Source: CALBLZ01 sp041917855
GTDB lineage: Bacteria; Patescibacteriota; UBA1384; CAILIB01
DNA length: 17,281 nucleotides
Direction: 5' to 3'
Assembly (NCBI GenBank): GCA_041917855.1
Contig: JAYRWT010000060.1
Coordinates: 1-17,281 of the forward strand
A program made the translations under genes and the position numbers. The notes below the pieces were generated by a model. That model saw only the letters and a list, made by a program, of their open reading frames with translations, made no database searches and had not been told where the DNA came from. Numbering within the stretch: position 1 is the stretch's first letter; the number at the start of each line of letters is the position of its first letter. This document shows positions 1 through 7,346 of this stretch, one piece after another.

Positions 1-2494
1 CCATATCCTTAATCAGTACATCAGTACGTTTACCAAGACCACGAACCCAGCCGACAACATTCTGTTTATCACTTGCCAAGTACTGCTCGCGCTCTTTGTC
101 AGAGTAACCCTTCACTCTGTCTTGCATAAACTTGACGCGGTCGATTGCTGGTATCTGCTGTCGTGCTTGTGCAAGCGCCTGCTGACTGGTCATGCCTGGA
201 TTTTTTGCCTTTAGCTCCTTGGCTCTAGTTGCTACGTCTAGTCTGTTCTTTACCTCTGCTCCCTGTAGATCAGCTTTTGCCTGCTGCGTAAAAATACCCT
301 GTTTTTTCTTTACTGATTTATTAGCGCCGACCATTTTGGCAACTCCTTCAAGTCTGTCTATGCCTGTACCAAAAACCAACTTACCCGCGCCAGTGGTAAA
401 CTTTTTCGCGCGATCAAACTGTTTACCAAATGTATTTTCGTATAGCTTCCCGGGCTTAGAAGTAATCTTGCCAACCAGGCCTTTTAGCTCACCCGCCATA
501 CTTTCAGGACTCTTTAGGGCACGAGTCATACAGATCATCATGAAGATGTAGACCACGATTGCCGGTAGGGTTGGTAGACTAAAGTAGCGAACTGCCCCAT
601 CCGTGGTTTCTAGGTACCTAGGAGTATAAATTGTGTTCCCCGAAGCGTCAGTGATGCCCCATACTGTACGCAACCACATAAAGGCTAGCCAAATCCAAAA
701 GAAACTCACTAATGGCATCGTCAACCAGTTTACTAAGTTCTTCCGAAACGGATCGCCAATCGCCTTAAGTTGTGGCACAATCATGCCCATGAAGCCGATT
801 GGTGACAGTGGCGCTAAAAAGTAAATCACGATTGTTCTAATCACAAATACAGCACCAAGGCAGAAAAAGATAATTGCGTTAAAGAACATAAGTATGTTCA
901 GGACCGATTGAAAAGCAACTGCCATAAAGTCAGGCTTCTCACCCTGTCGATTTTCTGCGATCACGCTACCTAGTGGGATGCCTCGCAAAAGATCCCACCA
1001 GGGGGATGCGTTGTTTGGCGTAGTGAGTCGCGCGCTCGGATCGCCGCCAATCGCTGTAGCCGCAATTACAAAGCAACGTAGATTCAAATCTGACGCACTC
1101 GTACAACCGTCTTTTGCAAAATCTAATCCTACTTTAGTGGAATCAGTTTTTATATTGCTTGGTACGTACACAATTTGGTTGCGACTGTTGGGAGTTGGGC
1201 TTGCAGTGGCATCACGGAGGCTATCTTCACTCTTGGTAATAATTGATGTGTTTTGGTTCCCCACCTCAAACAACCCCCGGCCAGCTATACTTACTAGTTC
1301 TAAACCGGCACGAACTATAAAGAGGCTAAAATTTGCCACAATAAAACCTACCACGAGCGTAGGAAGCATCTTCTTTAACTCATAGGTTTTAGTCTGGATT
1401 TGCAGCACATTAGCCAAAGCAACAAGTATGAAGCCAATGACAAGTAGCGTATTAACAAGACCTAATAGAAAGCCATGACCCCTAACTACAACCTGGCCAA
1501 GTGCAGAACCTTGCGCATTGGGGTCACCAGCACTGTTGGTCCCTATAAGCTTGTTTTCCAGGTCTATACCCATGAACTCTTGGGGTATCAAGCCAGAAAG
1601 TATAAAGTCTGAGACATTTACATCAGAGGTAAAGGTTATACCAGAAGAAGTTGCTAGAAAACTCATCGCTTGATACAGAAGGGCGACTACAAAGGCGCGC
1701 ACAAGCAGAGCAAGCCCACAACCTAGTGCAATGACAATACTAAGTGGGTCAGTGAGTACGGCTGCTGGGTTGCCGCATGGCCCGTTTAGTAACGCTACTC
1801 CTAAGCTCCGCTGCGCTTCTACTGCAGCACGACCACCCGTTGCAACCTTGTCCGTAATACTGGCGATTGTTTCGGTAGAATCAGATTTAAATTGCACTGT
1901 TTTACTCAGTACACAGCCGGCCTGGGTTGCCTGCTGAGTAGTATCTGCGCGTAACAAATACAGGTACTCCTTAGTACTCTGCGCCGTGGTATCGTGGAAG
2001 ACACCGTTACTCTCCTCGCCTGTGGTAATCAATCCTTGGTAACCGCTCTGGGCAAGGCCAAGGCTCTGCCAGTTGGCACGCTTGAGCGCTTCGGCTGAAT
2101 AACTCTGAGGATTAGTACTGACCACCTCTGCCCTAAAGATTTCAGCTCGGGCTGCCTGGTCTTGGTTGGTCTTGAGTGGCTGGTGTTTGAAGGAGTAGAT
2201 AATTGCCATCCCTCCAAATACTGACCGGGCGGCAATGATCGGCTCGGTTGCAGCAGGGTTTGCCCCGGGAATAACACAGCCAAAATCAACCAGATTGACT
2301 GCTGGAGTTGGTTCCGAGCTTGGAATAGGAGTTACTAGTGGCCGCTCTTCAGCAACTGCCACAGGAACTGAAGATGCTGCGGCCTGTGCTACAGGAGTAG
2401 TATTCAGAATAGTTACTGCAACCTGCGCGAACACCAAAGCCCCCGCCATAAACCGGGTAATAAAGGAATAACGAGTACTTCCCGTTGACCGCAT
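1..2494 (-). CDS. VirB6/TrbL-like polytopic membrane protein with signal peptide (partial, C-terminus off the left edge)
   Basis: The frame stays open for 831 codons from ATG at 2494 to the window edge. Residues 1-38 look like a signal peptide: Arg-rich start, hydrophobic stretch at about 16-31, and AQA before a likely cleavage site at 38/39. A Pro/Thr-rich stretch (50-66) and an extracytoplasmic region with several Cys (72, 194, 240) follow. Hydrophobic segments lie at about 251-280, 341-366, 377-404, 528-560, 590-612 and 640-660, and then a long Lys/Gln-rich soluble tail. This architecture matches the VirB6/TrbL family of type IV secretion channel components, large versions of which occur in Patescibacteria; the assignment is by architecture, not by a conserved active site. 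It is last in the valS operon, 36 bases after the TPR gene. AGGAGG (2510-2515) lies 15 bases before the ATG, which is long spacing, and a possible -10 box is closer. An alternative ATG at 2498 is in another frame that soon stops. All apparent open frames on the opposite strand here are shadows. Confidence 0.75.
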   Translation of the reverse strand, partial: MRSTGSTRYSFITRFMAGALVFAQVAVTILNTTPVAQAAASSVPVAVAEERPLVTPIPSSEPTPAVNLVDFGCVIPGANPAATEPIIAARSVFGGMAIIYSFKHQPLKTNQDQAARAEIFRAEVVSTNPQSYSAEALKRANWQSLGLAQSGYQGLITTGEESNGVFHDTTAQSTKEYLYLLRADTTQQATQAGCVLSKTVQFKSDSTETIASITDKVATGGRAAVEAQRSLGVALLNGPCGNPAAVLTDPLSIVIALGCGLALLVRAFVVALLYQAMSFLATSSGITFTSDVNVSDFILSGLIPQEFMGIDLENKLIGTNSAGDPNAQGSALGQVVVRGHGFLLGLVNTLLVIGFILVALANVLQIQTKTYELKKMLPTLVVGFIVANFSLFIVRAGLELVSIAGRGLFEVGNQNTSIITKSEDSLRDATASPTPNSRNQIVYVPSNIKTDSTKVGLDFAKDGCTSASDLNLRCFVIAATAIGGDPSARLTTPNNASPWWDLLRGIPLGSVIAENRQGEKPDFMAVAFQSVLNILMFFNAIIFFCLGAVFVIRTIVIYFLAPLSPIGFMGMIVPQLKAIGDPFRKNLVNWLTMPLVSFFWIWLAFMWLRTVWGITDASGNTIYTPRYLETTDGAVRYFSLPTLPAIVVYIFMMICMTRALKSPESMAGELKGLVGKITSKPGKLYENTFGKQFDRAKKFTTGAGKLVFGTGIDRLEGVAKMVGANKSVKKKQGIFTQQAKADLQGAEVKNRLDVATRAKELKAKNPGMTSQQALAQARQQIPAIDRVKFMQDRVKGYSDKEREQYLASDKQNVVGWVRGLGKRTDVLIKDM

Positions 2495-2500
2495 ACATAC

Positions 2501-2529
2501 AGTATATACCCTCCTGGAGGTACTCTGAA
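2501..2529 (-). promoter_or_regulatory. Possible internal promoter before the VirB6-like gene
   Basis: On the minus strand, TTCAGA (2529-2524) and TATACT (2506-2501) are separated by 17 bases. The -10 match is good (5 of 6) and the -35 match fair (4 of 6). Transcription would begin at about the ATG at 2494, giving an almost leaderless message. A near-palindrome containing AGGAGG (2510-2520) lies between the two boxes. The operon promoter upstream could make this site redundant. Confidence 0.35.
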
Positions 2530-2530
2530 A

Positions 2531-3127
2531 CTACTGAGCAGTGGTCAACCAGGCGGGCGAAAGTGCATCTCGAGCAGAACGGGCTGTGGAAGCCTTAGTT
2601 CGATAGGAGGCCTCAACCTCAGCCAGCTTGTCATAAATAATCGAGGCCTGATTCCAAGCCTCTGGGTAGCGTGAGTCCATGCGAATGGCCTCCTCAACCG
2701 GATAGCGCGCCAGAGCGTACTCGCCTACTCCTGCCAGCTCAACTGCTTTAGTAAGCGCAGATTTTGGCGTAGGAAACTGCGCCGTTGCTTCATCGATCAT
2801 GCGCACTAGCGCCGTATTGCCATGCTCAGCAAAAAACTGCCGCGCAGCTCTTGGATCGGTCACTGCCTGCATGGCTACATCTAGATTAGTTTTGGCGACG
2901 GTGTTCGGCTCATACACGCGAATTGCTCTGCGATACTCGCTCTGCGCCTGATCGTACTGCCGAGCAGCCAAGTAAGCATTGCCACGCTGTACAAAACGGT
3001 CGCTCGCCCAGCTACGAATTGGCAGGCCAAGCTGGTAGGCAATAAGCACCGGCAAGGCGAGGCCAACCAAAATAATCAGAGTCGCCCGCCGTTTCGAGAA
3101 CTTTTTTGCCGTAAGCTCAGTGACCAT
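2531..3127 (-). CDS. Membrane-anchored TPR-repeat protein
   Basis: This is a 198-residue protein. A short basic N-terminus (KKFSKRR) precedes one hydrophobic helix at about residues 15-32, so the rest probably faces outward. A recognisable tetratricopeptide repeat covers about residues 43-76 (GNAYLAARQYDQAQSEYRRA), and a second, looser one lies at about 125-168 (GEYALARYPVEEAIRMDSRYPEAW). TPR domains bind other proteins, and no enzymatic motif is visible. The start codon immediately follows the valS stop (TAAATG), which suggests translational coupling, and the next gene downstream is the VirB6-like membrane protein. I infer a scaffold or assembly role at the membrane, perhaps for that secretion-type complex, but the partner is unknown. 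Confidence 0.7.
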   Translation of the reverse strand: MVTELTAKKFSKRRATLIILVGLALPVLIAYQLGLPIRSWASDRFVQRGNAYLAARQYDQAQSEYRRAIRVYEPNTVAKTNLDVAMQAVTDPRAARQFFAEHGNTALVRMIDEATAQFPTPKSALTKAVELAGVGEYALARYPVEEAIRMDSRYPEAWNQASIIYDKLAEVEASYRTKASTARSARDALSPAWLTTAQ

Positions 3128-5269
3128 TTAGTTTTTTGCAGGAGCAACCGTTGGCCAGGGCTCAGTGATCAGTTGCGTCGTACCTTCGTGCAGGTTCTGC
3201 CAGATTGCTTCGGTTACAAAGGGCATGAATGGGTGCGCAAGCTTGAGAATGTTGTTGAGTGTGTACCAGAGTACGGCTGCAGTCTTATGGGTAACTCGAT
3301 CCCCTTCTTTTTGATTTTTGGCAGCTTCTACGTATACATCGGCAAACTCGTGCCAAGCAAACTCGTGAAGCGCCTGAATAGCCTGAGCAAACCGATAGTT
3401 TTCTAGGTGAGATGTAATTTCACGTTGTACCAATGCAAAGCCCATCAAGATATCTCGATCAGCCTCAGTACTTCCTTCTAGCGCTACTTGTATTGCGTTA
3501 CCATCATCTTGTGATAATTGCTTAAGTGAATGCAGCACTTCTTTAATTGGCAACTCAGCCGGTGATCGCCCGTCAAGCTGCATCATTACAAAGCGACTCA
3601 TGTTCCAGAGCTTGTTGGCAAAGTTACGTCCGCCGATCATTTTTTCCTCTGGCAGAGGGATATCGCCTGCGGCCGCACTTCCTACTACCAACCCAAAACG
3701 CAGAGCATCTACGCCGTACTTGGCAGCAAGCTCTACCGGCGATACTACGTTTCCCTTAGATTTGCTCATCTTCTTGCCCTGGGCATCGTTGACCATGCCG
3801 TGGAAGTAGACGTTTTTGAACGGCACCTTGTCGGTTAGGTAGAGCCCCATCATCAGCATGCGAGTAACCCAAGAAAAGATCAGATCGCGACCGGTTTCCA
3901 TAACCGTGGTTGGGTAAAAGTCACGCAGGTAGTCCTCGCCCATGGCTTCCATAACGGCAACTGGCCACTGGGCAGAAGAGAACCAGGTATCAAAGGTGTC
4001 AGGGTCGTTAGCAACGTCAGGATTCTCTGGCATAGCACCGGCAATCGGAATCCCCCACCAAATCTGGCGGGAAATGTTCCAATCACGCAGGCCACGCAGC
4101 CAATCTAGCTGAATCTTTTTGTAGCCCTCTGGGTAGTACTTCACCTCGCCTTTTTCGATTGCCTCTATCGCCCGTTCAGCCAGTGGACGAACCTTTATAT
4201 ACCACTGCGGCATGAGCATGGGTTCAATTGGCTGGAGTGATTTGTAGCAGAGCGCGACTGAATGTCGGTAGTTTTCGTCAATCTTCTCAATAAGGCCAAG
4301 AGATTGCAGCTTTTCGGCAATAGCTTTGCGCGCCTCACCTGCTTTCATGCCGGCAAATTCTCCCGCGATCGGCAGCAGCTTGCCATCAAGCCCGATTACC
4401 TGGGTAATCGGTAGGTTGTGACGCTGAGCAATCTCAAAGTCGATAGGATCGTGGGCAGGCGTAATTGTCATAGCGCCCGTACCAAACTCTGGCTTGATCG
4501 CTTCATCGGCGATCACATTCATTTTCACAAACTCGCCGGTGGCAATCTGAACATCGTAGGATTTGCCAACGAACTCTTTGTACCGAGAGTCCTCTGGATG
4601 CACCACAATTGTCTTGTCACCAAACTTAGTTTCAGGACGAACGGTGGCGATGGTAATTGGGCCGTACTTTATGTAGTAGAGCGGATCGGTGCGCTCTTCG
4701 TGTAAGACCTCGATGTCTGAGTACGCCGTTCGGTACTTAACAGTCCAGTTTACAATCCGGTTACCGCGGTAAATGAGACCTTCGTCGTACATTTTACGGA
4801 AGGTGGCATAGACGCGTTCAACCACCTTTTCATCTAAGGTAAAGCGATTGGTGTCCCAGTCTGCACTTGTTCCCATCATGCGTACTTGGCGCTCGATGTT
4901 TTCTTTATTGGCCAGGGTAAACTCCATCGTTTCCTTGCGGAACTGCTCTTGGGTCATCTGGAAACGCGACCGCCCTTCTTTCTCTAGCTTTTTCTCGAAT
5001 ACAATCTGGGTCTCAAAGCCGGCGTGATCCGTACCCATAACCATGAGGGTGCGATCACCGAGCATACGGTGGTAGCGCGCCATAATATCTTCTAGGGTAC
5101 AGACCAGGGCGTGTCCCATGTGCAGGTTGCCATTAGCATTAAACGGGGGCATTACCAGTGACCAGGCTCTACCCTCTGCTTTTGGCTTAAAGGCGCCAGA
5201 AGACTCCCACATCTGATAGATGCGGTCCTCATGTTCCGATGCAATGTAGGCCTTAGGAAGCTCGCTCAT
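3128..5269 (-). CDS. valS: Valyl-tRNA synthetase, compact form
   Basis: This class I aminoacyl-tRNA synthetase attaches valine to tRNA-Val in the cytoplasm. The class I signatures are HMGH (residues 50-53) and KMSKS (500-504). ValRS-type sequence surrounds them: FTLDEKVVERVYATF at 143-157, and the CP1 editing domain with TVRPETKFGD (209-218), EFGTG (261-265) and TPAHDPIDFE (270-279), followed by the WNISRQIWWG block (397-406) and DTWFSSAQWP (427-436). The anticodon-binding helical domain follows KMSKS, ending in HPFMPFVTEAIWQNL (679-693). At 713 residues it is shorter than most bacterial ValRS (about 850-950). The insertion normally found between WWG and DTWFSS is nearly absent, and there is no C-terminal coiled-coil arm after the WP motif near 705. 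The ATG at 5269 is preceded by GAGG at very short spacing. It is the third gene of the minus-strand operon. Confidence 0.96.
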   Translation of the reverse strand: MSELPKAYIASEHEDRIYQMWESSGAFKPKAEGRAWSLVMPPFNANGNLHMGHALVCTLEDIMARYHRMLGDRTLMVMGTDHAGFETQIVFEKKLEKEGRSRFQMTQEQFRKETMEFTLANKENIERQVRMMGTSADWDTNRFTLDEKVVERVYATFRKMYDEGLIYRGNRIVNWTVKYRTAYSDIEVLHEERTDPLYYIKYGPITIATVRPETKFGDKTIVVHPEDSRYKEFVGKSYDVQIATGEFVKMNVIADEAIKPEFGTGAMTITPAHDPIDFEIAQRHNLPITQVIGLDGKLLPIAGEFAGMKAGEARKAIAEKLQSLGLIEKIDENYRHSVALCYKSLQPIEPMLMPQWYIKVRPLAERAIEAIEKGEVKYYPEGYKKIQLDWLRGLRDWNISRQIWWGIPIAGAMPENPDVANDPDTFDTWFSSAQWPVAVMEAMGEDYLRDFYPTTVMETGRDLIFSWVTRMLMMGLYLTDKVPFKNVYFHGMVNDAQGKKMSKSKGNVVSPVELAAKYGVDALRFGLVVGSAAAGDIPLPEEKMIGGRNFANKLWNMSRFVMMQLDGRSPAELPIKEVLHSLKQLSQDDGNAIQVALEGSTEADRDILMGFALVQREITSHLENYRFAQAIQALHEFAWHEFADVYVEAAKNQKEGDRVTHKTAAVLWYTLNNILKLAHPFMPFVTEAIWQNLHEGTTQLITEPWPTVAPAKN

Positions 5270-5308
5270 ACCTCAGCACTCTAGCGGAAAAAGCTGCTGC
5301 GTGCCAGA

Positions 5309-5542
5309 TTAGGCAGCGGCAACTTGGCGGCGAGCAGTCACCTGCTGCTTGGTATTCTCTTTTAGATCTTGAGCTTTCTTTTCTATGCGATCAATTTTAT
5401 TGGTATAGGTATTAATCGTTTCTGCCATACTCAGATCATACGATTCCATGGTCTGCTCAAGCTCAGGCAATAGTTGATTCAGAAATTCCTGAATTTCTTC
5501 TAGTTCGGCAATTTCTTGCTGTAGGGCTTGCTGGTCGTTCAT
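5309..5542 (-). CDS. Small coiled-coil protein of unknown function
   Basis: This 77-residue hydrophilic protein is almost entirely predicted helix. Heptad-like Leu/Ile spacing in residues 5-35 (LQQEIAELEEIQEFLNQLL) and 45-65 suggests a coiled coil. Acidic residues dominate the first half and Lys/Arg with an Ala tail the last. There is no membrane segment, signal peptide or Cys. Its start overlaps the stop of the upstream 262-residue gene by ATGA (5539-5542), so the two are probably translated together and may form a complex. I do not recognise the family. The operon context supports it being a real gene. Confidence 0.6.
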   Translation of the reverse strand: MNDQQALQQEIAELEEIQEFLNQLLPELEQTMESYDLSMAETINTYTNKIDRIEKKAQDLKENTKQQVTARRQVAAA

Positions 5543-6327
5543 GCTGCCCTCTCTTGCTCATAGCCGGCCAAGCGCGAGCGTAGTGCTTGCAACCGCTGCT
5601 CAGTCGCAGCCTTAGTGCTGAGTAGTATACTTTTTTGTAGTGCCATCTGCTGTAGTAGGGTGCGCGGCTCTAAAATAATCGTACCCATAGTCTGTGAGTC
5701 AATGAGTAGCATGGTTTTAATGTCGCCTCGGTGGTAGGCTTCCATGTACGTTGCGTTATGTTGGTTGGGGTCAAAGTAGAGTTCGCTCTGCTCAGCAACT
5801 TTTGCCGTAGCTTCTAGGTTGCCCTTGGCCAGGGCACGAGCATAGTAGGCACCATCTACATTCTCACGAATGTGACGATCGTGACGCCGATGCTCAAAGA
5901 GATCGATTTCTTGTGTGGTACGAAAGAGTCGCTCTTCTTGATCAGCAACAATCCGACGCAGCTCAGCAAACTCTGCACGCTGCGCTGAACGCTCCCGCCA
6001 ACCCGCAATTAAGGCTGCTGGCTTAGCCAGCGCATTGCGGGCAGCTACTGCACGGCCTTCTAAAAATTCGCCTCCCGATTGCAGCATTTCTTCTACCATC
6101 GAACGTGCTTTGTCTGCGATTTCCTGGCGGAAGGCCTCACCTCCCTCAACGGCAATGGCTTCAGCGGCGCTGGTATCGGCAAAAATCTGCTTTAGCCTTC
6201 CACCTAGCCCACGCAGACCTTCAAAAGCCGCCGTAAGCGTACGACGTTCAGGCTTTGGCGCCTCTTGGTCAGGAGTTTTACGCTCCAGATCTGTGTGTGA
6301 CTTCCAAAAAACTTCTGGTAATCCCAT
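5539..6327 (-). CDS. Coiled-coil-rich hypothetical protein, first gene of the valS operon
   Basis: This is a 262-residue soluble protein that I do not recognise. Residues 1-30 are polar and Pro/Glu/Lys-rich, and 31-50 look amphipathic (FEGLRGLGGRLKQIF). Residues 65-145 are Ala/Glu/Arg-rich helix with coiled-coil character. A region at about 155-220 has more globular composition (GAYYARALAKGNLEATAKVAE, then a Tyr/His-rich stretch), and 222-260 is again helical (LLQQMALQKSILLSTKAATE). No signal peptide, membrane helix or catalytic motif is evident. The gene begins directly after a good promoter (6334-6362), so its mRNA would be nearly leaderless, and it overlaps the next gene by 4 bases. Its operon contains valS and secretion-like membrane genes. 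Confidence 0.6.
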   Translation of the reverse strand: MGLPEVFWKSHTDLERKTPDQEAPKPERRTLTAAFEGLRGLGGRLKQIFADTSAAEAIAVEGGEAFRQEIADKARSMVEEMLQSGGEFLEGRAVAARNALAKPAALIAGWRERSAQRAEFAELRRIVADQEERLFRTTQEIDLFEHRRHDRHIRENVDGAYYARALAKGNLEATAKVAEQSELYFDPNQHNATYMEAYHRGDIKTMLLIDSQTMGTIILEPRTLLQQMALQKSILLSTKAATEQRLQALRSRLAGYEQERAA

Positions 6328-6333
6328 GTCTCC

Positions 6334-6362
6334 ATGGTATGGCGCTCGCGGTTCTACGTCAA
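6334..6362 (-). promoter_or_regulatory. Promoter of the valS operon
   Basis: Reading the minus strand, TTGACG (6362-6357) and TACCAT (6339-6334) are separated by 17 bases. The -10 box ends six bases before the ATG at 6327, so transcription would begin at or beside the start codon and the message would be leaderless or nearly so. It sits in the 65-base divergent gap between the coiled-coil gene and the FemAB gene. Confidence 0.5.
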
Positions 6363-6375
6363 ATTACCCCTGGAA

Positions 6376-6381
6376 TATGCT
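6376..6381 (+). promoter_or_regulatory. Possible -10 box for the FemAB-MurE-PolA operon
   Basis: TATGCT lies 11 bases before the FemAB ATG at 6393, in the divergent gap. I see no convincing -35 box at 16-18 bases upstream, so this rests on the -10 match and the position alone. GGAG at 6387-6390 is only two bases from the ATG and is a poor ribosome binding site. Confidence 0.3.
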
Positions 6382-6392
6382 AGGCTGGAGCA

Positions 6393-7346
6393 ATGGACCA
6401 CCCACATGTTGAGCCACTGTCACGTTTTCTGCACTCCGCTGCCTGGGAGGCACACCTTGTGCACGACTACCCCCTGGTACATCGTGACACGCAAACCGAC
6501 GCTCTCTTTACGCAAATCCTTCTACCGTTAAAAGGAAGTTTTTGGCGCGGTAGCCGTGTGCCAGTACCCGAAGACTGGAAGTTGCCAGATCTACCCGGCA
6601 ACCCTTGGTTTGTACGTATTCAGCCAGATACCTTAGCGGCAGAGCAAGCCTTACGCAAAACCTGCGCAGGCAAGCTACGTACTGTACGACGTGCAATTCA
6701 GCCTCCTCAAACTATTGCGATCAATTTGCAGAGGCCAGAGAAAGAAATTTTGCACGAAATGCACCAAAAGCACCGCTACAATATTCGCCTAGCGACTAAG
6801 TCCGGGGTGACCGTAGAGGTAGTCTCATCACACTTTGTGACTGAGTTTAAAAAGATGTGGGAACTTATAGAAAAAACCTCTGAGCGACATGGGATACGCA
6901 ATCATGACCGGCCACACTATGAGTCTATTGTGCAGTCGCTGCAATCCGATCACATGGTGCACTTGGCGTTTGCATACACCGCAGGCGGTGCTCCTGCTGC
7001 CGGAGCTCTACTGGTTGAGTGTGACGGCGTGCTCACCTACCTACACGGCGGCTCAGATTATGAGTTGCAGGTACTAAAAGCACCCTTCTTGCTCCACTGG
7101 GAAATTATGAGGTGGGCACAGCGGCGCGGCATAGCTACCTACGATCTGTGGGGAGTGAATACACGTGATGGAAAGCCAATGGAGAACCACCCATCTTACG
7201 GTACAACTCGGTTTAAGATTGGGTTTGGCGGTACATTAGTGCGCTATCCGCGTACCTACGATATTATCTTGCGTCCTTTCTGGTATAGTCTGTACCGATT
7301 GGGGCAAACATTCCGCCGTACTCCCCCCTCATTTAACGACCAGTAG
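6393..7346 (+). CDS. FemAB-family peptidoglycan-bridge aminoacyltransferase
   Basis: FemA/FemB/FemX enzymes use aminoacyl-tRNA to add amino acids to the peptide stem of lipid II or its precursors on the cytoplasmic side of the membrane. At 317 residues the protein has the expected two-lobed GNAT-like layout. Family signatures include HRYNIRLATKSGVTVE (127-142), FKKMWELIEKTSERHGI (152-168), GGAPAAGALLVECDGVLTYL (198-217) with HGGSD next, and LWGVN (252-256). The C-terminal block with GFGG (277-280) and YPRTYDIILRPFWYSLY (285-301) is typical of family ends. The coiled-coil arm of FemA, thought to bind tRNA, appears absent, as in FemX-like members. It is followed without a gap by a MurE-like ligase, which supports a role in peptidoglycan precursor assembly. 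The residue added and the substrate cannot be read from the sequence. Confidence 0.88.
   Translation: MDHPHVEPLSRFLHSAAWEAHLVHDYPLVHRDTQTDALFTQILLPLKGSFWRGSRVPVPEDWKLPDLPGNPWFVRIQPDTLAAEQALRKTCAGKLRTVRRAIQPPQTIAINLQRPEKEILHEMHQKHRYNIRLATKSGVTVEVVSSHFVTEFKKMWELIEKTSERHGIRNHDRPHYESIVQSLQSDHMVHLAFAYTAGGAPAAGALLVECDGVLTYLHGGSDYELQVLKAPFLLHWEIMRWAQRRGIATYDLWGVNTRDGKPMENHPSYGTTRFKIGFGGTLVRYPRTYDIILRPFWYSLYRLGQTFRRTPPSFNDQ

Noticed and set aside
192..2471. Several plus-strand open frames of 60-135 codons
   Set aside because: All lie antisense to an uninterrupted 831-codon minus-strand frame with signal peptide and membrane helices; their compositions are what an antisense reading of such a gene gives.
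5275..5335. Possible terminator or attenuator between the 77-residue gene and valS (GCTGC/GCAGC stem then AGCTTTTT on the minus strand)
   Set aside because: Stem is only five pairs with a long loop that includes the stop codon, and the T run does not directly follow the stem.
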